From JAKANT01 sp035502095 (lineage in GTDB: Bacteria; Pseudomonadota; Gammaproteobacteria; Burkholderiales; Burkholderiaceae_F), in contig DATJUX010000010.1 in assembly GCA_035502095.1 (NCBI GenBank), positions 1 through 64,000 of the forward strand: DNA of 64,000 bases, written 5' to 3'. Shown in pieces: positions 59,677 through 64,000 of the stretch. Both the position numbers and the translations under genes were made by a program. The notes beneath the pieces were generated by a model. That model did not search any database. It saw only the letters and a program-made list of their open reading frames with translations, and was not told the DNA's origin. Numbering within the stretch: position 1 is the first letter of the stretch; every line of letters begins with the position of its first letter.

Positions 59677-60574
59677 CGGGGTCGTGATCGACGATACCTT
59701 CGCCGAGGCCTTCCCGATGAAGGCGACGCGGCTGGTCATCACCGCGCACGACCCGACCTGGGCGCGCCACGCGGCCGTGTCGATGACCGGATTTGCGACG
59801 TCGGTGATCGCGTGCGGGTGCGAAGCGGGGATCGAAGCCGAACTCGGGCGCGACCAGACGCCGGACGGCCGGCCCGGCGTGTCGGTCCTTGTGTTCGCCA
59901 TGTCGGGCAAGGAGCTCGCGAAGCAGGTGGAGCGCCGGGTCGGCCAATGCGTGCTCACGTGTCCGACCACCGCGATCTTCGCGGGACTCGACGCGGGCGA
60001 GCCGATCGCGCTCGGGCGGAACCTGCGCTTCTTCGGCGACGGCTGGCAGATCTCGAAGCAGATCGGCGACGTGCGCTACTGGCGCGTTCCCGTGATGGAC
60101 GGCGAGTTCGTGTGCCAGGAGACCACGCCCGTCGTGAAGGCGGTGGGCGGAGGCAACCTGCTGCTGCTCGCGCACGACATCGATGCCGCGCTGGGTGCCG
60201 CCGCGGCCGCGGTCGCAGCGATGCGACACGTGCCCAACGTCGTCATGCCGTTCCCGGGTGGCGTAGTGCGCTCCGGCTCCAAGGTCGGCAGCAAATACTC
60301 GGCGTTGCCCGCATCGACCAACGATGCGTACTGCCCCGCGCTCACTTCGGTCATCGCCTCGAGCGCGTTAACGCCGGAGATCCGCGCCGTGCTCGAAATC
60401 GTGATCGACGGGCTCCAGGAATCGGACGTCGCCGCGGCCATGTGGGCCGGCATGAACGCCGTCACCCAGCGCGGCGTCGAGTTGGGCGTGGCACGCATCT
60501 CGGCCGGCAACTACGGCGGCAAGCTCGGCCCCTACCACTTCCATTTGCGCGAACTCGCGGGAACGCAGGCGTGA
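59666..60574 (+). CDS. fhcD: Formylmethylofuran:H4MPT formyltransferase (complex subunit D)
   Basis: FhcD moves the formyl group from 5-formyl-H4MPT to methylofuran. The 302-aa protein begins NGVVIDDTFAEAFPMKATRL and has SVIACGCEAGIE, PGGVVRSGSKVGSKYS and AGNYGGKLGPYHFHL, all typical of Ftr. ATG 59666 has GGCGGAGG upstream and overlaps fhcA by 11 bp; the stop overlaps the fhcC GTG. Confidence 0.95.
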   Translation: MLVNGVVIDDTFAEAFPMKATRLVITAHDPTWARHAAVSMTGFATSVIACGCEAGIEAELGRDQTPDGRPGVSVLVFAMSGKELAKQVERRVGQCVLTCPTTAIFAGLDAGEPIALGRNLRFFGDGWQISKQIGDVRYWRVPVMDGEFVCQETTPVVKAVGGGNLLLLAHDIDAALGAAAAAVAAMRHVPNVVMPFPGGVVRSGSKVGSKYSALPASTNDAYCPALTSVIASSALTPEIRAVLEIVIDGLQESDVAAAMWAGMNAVTQRGVELGVARISAGNYGGKLGPYHFHLRELAGTQA

Positions 60575-61392
60575 TCGAAATCGCACTGACGCTCAAGGCG
60601 GCGCCGCGGCTGCGCGTCGACATGCGCGGCATCGCGCCGCTATCGCTCGCCGCCGCGAACGCCGACGCGATCGCCCGGCATTCTGTGTGGCACGGCAACG
60701 AGCGGCTCGCGCTCGCCGATCTGTTCGCGATCAAGGTGCGCGAGCGCAAGGAACCCGCGCCCACGCTGCGCCTGGTCGGCGACCTGTCGCGCTTCGACCG
60801 CATCGGCTGGGAGATCGATGGCGGACGCATCGAGATCGACGGCGACGCCGGCGACTACCTCGGCGCGCTCATGACGACGGGCGAAATTCACTGCACGGGC
60901 GATGCCGGGATGTTTGCTGCCTGCGAACTCGCGGGCGGCAGGATCCTCGTCGAGGGCAGCGTGGGAGACTTCGCGGGCGCGACTCAACCCGGCAGCATGG
61001 AAGGCATGCGCGGCGGCGCGTTCGTGGTGAAAGGCAGTGCCGGCGAGCGTCTGGGGGATCGCATGCGGCGCGGCCTGCTCGCGGTGCTGGGCAACGCGGG
61101 CGATTGCGCGGCCTCGCGGATGGTGGCCGGCACGATCGCGATCGGCGGTTCACTCGGCGCGCATCCCGCGTTCGGCATGCGGCGCGGCACGCTGCTGCTC
61201 GCGCAGGTCCAGCCGCAGCTCGTCGCGACCTTCGTGCCGAGCGTGCACGACATCAGCGTGTACTGGCGCCTGCTCGCGCGCCAGGTTGCCGCGTGCGGCG
61301 GGCCGTTCGAGAGCCTGGGTGCCCGGTTGCCGCGACGGTTCGTCGGCGACCTCGCGGTCGATGGCAATGGCGAGGTGCTGTGCTTCGCGTAG
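60571..61392 (+). CDS. fhcC: Formyltransferase/hydrolase complex subunit C
   Basis: The 273-aa protein is the FwdC-like beta-helix subunit, related to the C-terminal domain of glutamate synthase. It has repeated Gly-rich turns: EIDGDAGDYLGALMTTGE, ILVEGSVGDFAGATQPG, MRGGAFVVKGSAGERLGDRM and GTIAIGGSLGAHPAFGM. It binds the polyglutamate tail of methylofuran in the related M. extorquens complex. GTG 60571 overlaps the fhcD stop. It ends the fhcBADC operon. Confidence 0.93.
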   Translation: MIEIALTLKAAPRLRVDMRGIAPLSLAAANADAIARHSVWHGNERLALADLFAIKVRERKEPAPTLRLVGDLSRFDRIGWEIDGGRIEIDGDAGDYLGALMTTGEIHCTGDAGMFAACELAGGRILVEGSVGDFAGATQPGSMEGMRGGAFVVKGSAGERLGDRMRRGLLAVLGNAGDCAASRMVAGTIAIGGSLGAHPAFGMRRGTLLLAQVQPQLVATFVPSVHDISVYWRLLARQVAACGGPFESLGARLPRRFVGDLAVDGNGEVLCFA

Positions 61393-61414
61393 GTCGCCGG
61401 CCCTCGGACCGGCT

Positions 61415-61433
61415 GCCTCGGGCGAGAGGCTTT
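61415..61433 (+). terminator. Weak hairpin after fhcC
   Basis: GCCTC (61415-61419) pairs with GAGGC (61426-61430), followed by only three T residues. It is placed 22 bp after the fhcC stop, so it may terminate the fhc operon, but it is weak. Confidence 0.3.
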
Positions 61434-61458
61434 AGTCGGTTCAGTCGTCGCCCAGGCG

Positions 61459-61584
61459 TCACCGCCGGCGCCGCCGCACCGCTGCGAGACCGGCCAGGCC
61501 GAGTCCGAGAAGTGCGAGCGTCGCGGGTTCCGGGACCTGTCGGTTGCCGACCTTGTTGACAGACTCAGACCGCTCAGACCTCAA
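61459..61584 (-). pseudogene. Orphan PEP-CTERM sorting tail
   Basis: The frame ending at 61459 carries VPEPATLALLGLGLAGLAAV and then a run of Arg: a textbook PEP-CTERM signal (VPEP, hydrophobic span, basic end). No exported protein precedes it. Only about 15 residues separate it from the mnmC 3' end, and further upstream the frame is merely the shadow of mnmC. A TTG at 61584 is the only start. It is most likely the remnant of a deleted PEP-CTERM protein gene. Confidence 0.65.
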
Positions 61585-63524
61585 GGTGATCTGAGAATTC
61601 CTCTCATCCGCCGCAACAGGAACCGCGCGGCATCGATCCGTGCGGCGACCTCCCGCTCGAGGGGCCACGGCTCGCCTTCGATCTGAGCCGCGATCAATTC
61701 GGCCGCCAGCGGCGCGAGCGACAGCCCGCGCGAGCCGAATGCAAAACTGGCGCAAAGGCCGACGCGACGCGGCAGGTCTTCCAGGTGCGCGCCACGCGCA
61801 GCCACGTCCTTCGACACGGCCGACTCGTCGGCGACGACGCCGACCAGGGGCAACCGGTCGCGCGCGACGCACCGTATTGCGTCGAATACACCGGCTGGCG
61901 TCGCGGCAAGCGGCGTAGCGATCAGGCGCGTCAACCGCACCAGGTTGCCTGCGTGGACGGGCGCGACATCTTCGTCGTCCAGCTCGCCGTTCGCGCCGGC
62001 TTCGTAGCTGGCGCCCACGAGAAACCTCCCCTCGTCCGTGGCCGCCAGCGTCCCGCCGCCGCTCGTCGAAGCACGCAACGATGCAAGCGCCGGGATATCG
62101 AACAACGAAAGGCGGCCGCGCACGGCGCGCACCGGCGCGTACTGGAGCTGCAGCAGGCGCGGCGCATCGAGGGCGGTGGCGACGATGCATGCGGGCGCCG
62201 CTGCAAGCACGGCCCGATGCCCGCTTTCTGCGCTCCACCCGTCGCCCTGCCGCACGAGCCGTTCGATCGCAGCGGCAGTCCGCAACATCGCGCCCGCGTT
62301 TTCGAGCAGCGCCGCGCACAGTTTCGCAACCGCCACGGTCGTGCCGCCGCCAAACCACCAGCCGCCGTTTTGCGGCCGGACTCCCAGCAACGATGTCGCT
62401 TCCGAAGCGCTGCGAACCTGCACGAATGACTGCGGCAGGTCGAGCGTTGCAGCGAGCGCCTGCCAATGCTCCTCCTCCCGTGCGTCGGACGCCTGCACGA
62501 GGGTCCCATCGGCGCGCCACAACGGCTGCCGGCGCCAGGTCCCGCCCGGAGCAAGTTCATGCAGCATGGCGCGCGCAACAAGGAAGCCCGCACGGGTCAG
62601 GCGCGCCGCGTGATTGTCGTCGGCGGTGATCTGCGGGTGCAGCAAACCCCGAGGCAACGCCGAGGCGCCCGCCGCAGGGTGCGAGCCGCGTTCCAGGACC
62701 GTCACGCGCCATCCGCGCCGCGCCAGCGACCAGGCCACGCACGCGCCCGCGAGGCCGGCGCCGATCACGATCGCCTCGCGTGCGCCGCCGTAGGCGGACG
62801 GCGCGTCGCGGCGGCGCATGCGCCAGCGCGGCGCGAACCGGGCGCAGAGCATGCGGCGTCGATGGCCGAATCCCGCGTCGAGCCGAACGTCGAAACCGGC
62901 GGCGACCAGCCCCTCGCGAACCGCACGCGCCGTGCACCAGGTCGCTGCCGTGGCACCTTCGCGTGCAAGGCGCGTCAGCGACTTCAGCACGCGCGGCGAC
63001 CACATGGCCGGGTTGCGTTCCTGCGCAAAACCATCGAGAAAGAATGCATCCGCGCCGGCCACAAGCTGCGGCAGCAGATACTCGGCATCGCCGAGCGCCA
63101 GCGTGAGCGTGACCGCGCCGCCTTCGAATTCACGCCGGTGCATTCCCGCCAGCGCGGGCGGCCACGCCGCGGCAAGCTCGCGCGCGAGCAGCGCGACTTC
63201 CGGCGGCGCGAAGCGCCTCAACGTCGCTGCATCGACCGGATGTTTTTCGACCGAGACGAAATGCAGCCGCCGCGGCCGCGCCGGATCCTCGCGCCAGGCC
63301 TGCCAGGTCGCGAGGAAGTTGACCCCGAGCCCGAACCCGGTCTCGACGATGACGAATTGATCGTGCCGCTGCCAGCGCGCCGGCAGGTTGTTGCCACGCA
63401 GGAAGACGTGGCGCGCCTGGCCCAATGCGCCGTCGCGGCTCGCGTAGACGTCGCCGTACTCCGGGTTGAATGGCGCGCCGCTCGGATCGAGCACGACGCG
63501 CGCCGGCTCGATGCTTCGAAACAT
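61581..63524 (-). CDS. mnmC: Bifunctional tRNA mnm5s2U34 biosynthesis protein MnmC
   Basis: MnmC completes the mnm5s2U wobble modification of tRNA. The N-terminal half (about residues 1-235) is the SAM methyltransferase: PEYGDVYAS, IVETGFGLGVNFLATWQAW and DAFFLDGFAQERNPAMW. The C-terminal half is the FAD oxidase: AIVIGAGLAGACVAWSLARRGW near 250 and LYC-like ASFAFGSRGLSLAPL at the end. The 647-aa length is usual. It is a housekeeping gene, unrelated to the C1 island. Confidence 0.95.
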   Translation of the reverse strand: MFRSIEPARVVLDPSGAPFNPEYGDVYASRDGALGQARHVFLRGNNLPARWQRHDQFVIVETGFGLGVNFLATWQAWREDPARPRRLHFVSVEKHPVDAATLRRFAPPEVALLARELAAAWPPALAGMHRREFEGGAVTLTLALGDAEYLLPQLVAGADAFFLDGFAQERNPAMWSPRVLKSLTRLAREGATAATWCTARAVREGLVAAGFDVRLDAGFGHRRRMLCARFAPRWRMRRRDAPSAYGGAREAIVIGAGLAGACVAWSLARRGWRVTVLERGSHPAAGASALPRGLLHPQITADDNHAARLTRAGFLVARAMLHELAPGGTWRRQPLWRADGTLVQASDAREEEHWQALAATLDLPQSFVQVRSASEATSLLGVRPQNGGWWFGGGTTVAVAKLCAALLENAGAMLRTAAAIERLVRQGDGWSAESGHRAVLAAAPACIVATALDAPRLLQLQYAPVRAVRGRLSLFDIPALASLRASTSGGGTLAATDEGRFLVGASYEAGANGELDDEDVAPVHAGNLVRLTRLIATPLAATPAGVFDAIRCVARDRLPLVGVVADESAVSKDVAARGAHLEDLPRRVGLCASFAFGSRGLSLAPLAAELIAAQIEGEPWPLEREVAARIDAARFLLRRMRGILRSP

Positions 63525-63744
63525 GGAGCTGCCGCCGCCCGCCGATGCTACGCGAGTGATCGGGCTTGCCGAAGAACCGCATCGATCTTGTCCTGGAACA
63601 GGGATTTCGTGAACCAGCCGAAGACGCGCCGGGGACTGCCGAGCAGACTAAGAGCGCATTTGAGTCCGCATAGGGTTCGGGGTCTGCATAGCGTGCGGGG
63701 AATGGGCCGTCTGTCTTCTGAGTTCCAGGCAAGGGGAGGTCAAA
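63525..63744. other. Intergenic region upstream of mnmC and the SGNH gene
   Basis: This 220-bp stretch between divergent genes has no complete gene. A minus-strand frame ending at 63548 reads SLLGSPRRVFGWFTKSLFQD and has a protein-like C-terminus, but no start. It may be a gene remnant of about 44 codons. Confidence 0.35.
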
Positions 63745-64000
63745 ATGCTCGATCGATCGGCGCCACCGGCGCCCTGAGGCGGTGTCGCCGCGGTGCCGCG
63801 GTCGCGGTTGTCGCAACGCTGTTCCTGTCCTCCTGTGGCGGCGGCGGCAGCGTCACAAGTGGCGGCTGCCGGCGGCGATGCGGCGCAAGCCGTCGCTGCG
63901 GCGCGCACGACGCAAAGCCGCCCGGCAGATCCCGCTCGCGAGTGCGGCAGGTGGTCGTCTTCGGCGACAGCCTGAGCGACGTCGGAACGTACAAGGTCGG
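63745..64000 (+). pseudogene. SGNH/GDSL esterase lipoprotein, 5' end, frame-broken and cut by window edge
   Basis: AAGGGGAGGT lies 4 bp before ATG 63745, an excellent start, yet that frame stops after 10 codons. The adjacent frame carries a lipoprotein signal (VAVVATLFLSSCGGGGS, lipobox LSSC) and, further on, VVVFGDSLSDVGTYKV, the GDSL block of SGNH esterases. Between them the protein-like sequence jumps frames: GGDAAQAVAAARTT in one, AARQIPLASAAG in another. At least three indels seem needed. Adding one GATC to the GATCGATC after the ATG joins the start to the signal frame. Decay or poor sequence quality are both possible. Confidence 0.6.

Noticed and set aside
61585..62520. Possible PEP-CTERM protein body upstream of the VPEP tail
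   Set aside because: The frame here is Arg-rich shadow of mnmC, with no signal peptide or domain.
1..64000. tRNA, rRNA, CRISPR, prophage, transposase or replication origin
   Set aside because: None was seen on either strand: no cloverleaf-like sequences with T-loop consensus, no regular repeat-spacer arrays and no integrase or transposase motifs.

Overview
The window is high-GC DNA (G or C at most third codon positions), densely coding and free of rRNA, tRNA, CRISPR, phage or insertion-sequence genes. It looks like the chromosome of a betaproteobacterium (Burkholderiales, Rhodocyclales or Nitrosomonadales type). The grounds are a phasin gene, ergothioneine genes, a PEP-CTERM tail, bacterial tetrahydromethanopterin (H4MPT) C1-transfer genes and many GTGA/ATGA stop-start overlaps. 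The species cannot be fixed from the sequence.

Layout. 1-1095 (minus): a NarL-type response regulator followed by a sensorless histidine kinase cut by the window edge. 1300-3931: divergent egtD/egtB for ergothioneine. 4120-6137: an unknown Tat/Sec-exported protein and a phasin with its own promoter and terminator. 6138-7379: threonine ammonia-lyase. 7478-11789: an ABC ATPase / FtsX permease / CrtC-like lipocalin operon resembling AttEFGH. 11879-14243: a Rieske-domain protein of unknown role and a biuret-hydrolase-like cysteine hydrolase. 14341-21337 (minus): a six-gene ureide operon with DUF2877, FdrA, DUF1116, carbamate kinase, a free-standing allophanate-hydrolase C-terminal domain and an NCS2 permease. 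The first three match E. coli oxamate carbamoyltransferase AllFGH.

21467-34395 is mostly housekeeping and envelope functions: an MsbA-like exporter, thyA-folA, DUF4337, an ECF sigma / anti-sigma / caspase-like operon, two alpha/beta hydrolases, a 59-aa acidic protein, a VIT-like membrane protein, a BASS transporter, DUF2254, an OmpA-like protein and a lipoprotein.

34477-61392 is the heart of the window: an almost complete bacterial H4MPT/methylofuran island for formaldehyde oxidation to formate. Block 1 (34586-41514, plus) has a pterin dehydratase-like gene, RFAP synthase, mtdB, an ATP-grasp gene, mch, a RimK-like ligase, a CitG-like gene and fae. It starts at a near-consensus sigma-54 promoter and ends at a strong hairpin terminator. 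folB and a sigma-54 activator follow. Block 2 (44249-47700) has an archaeal-type flavoprotein, a DUF6513/pterin-binding protein, DUF447 and mfnB. Block 3 (53220-61392) has mfnE-like, mfnF-like and ATP-grasp genes on minus, and a HisA-like gene plus fhcBADC on plus. Fae, MtdB, Mch and FhcABCD form the catabolic chain; the other genes fit H4MPT and methylofuran synthesis. Between blocks 2 and 3 lie a truncated outer-membrane gene, a cupredoxin of the methylamine-utilisation type, carbonic anhydrase, acyl-CoA dehydrogenase, a VOC protein, OsmC, a frameshifted small secreted gene and an ICL/PEP-mutase-family lyase.

The right end has an orphan PEP-CTERM tail, mnmC, and the start of a lipoprotein SGNH esterase whose reading frame appears broken several times. 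Several small decayed genes (47748-48131, 51498-51700, 61459-61584, 63745-64000) suggest local erosion, or sequencing indels in the last case.
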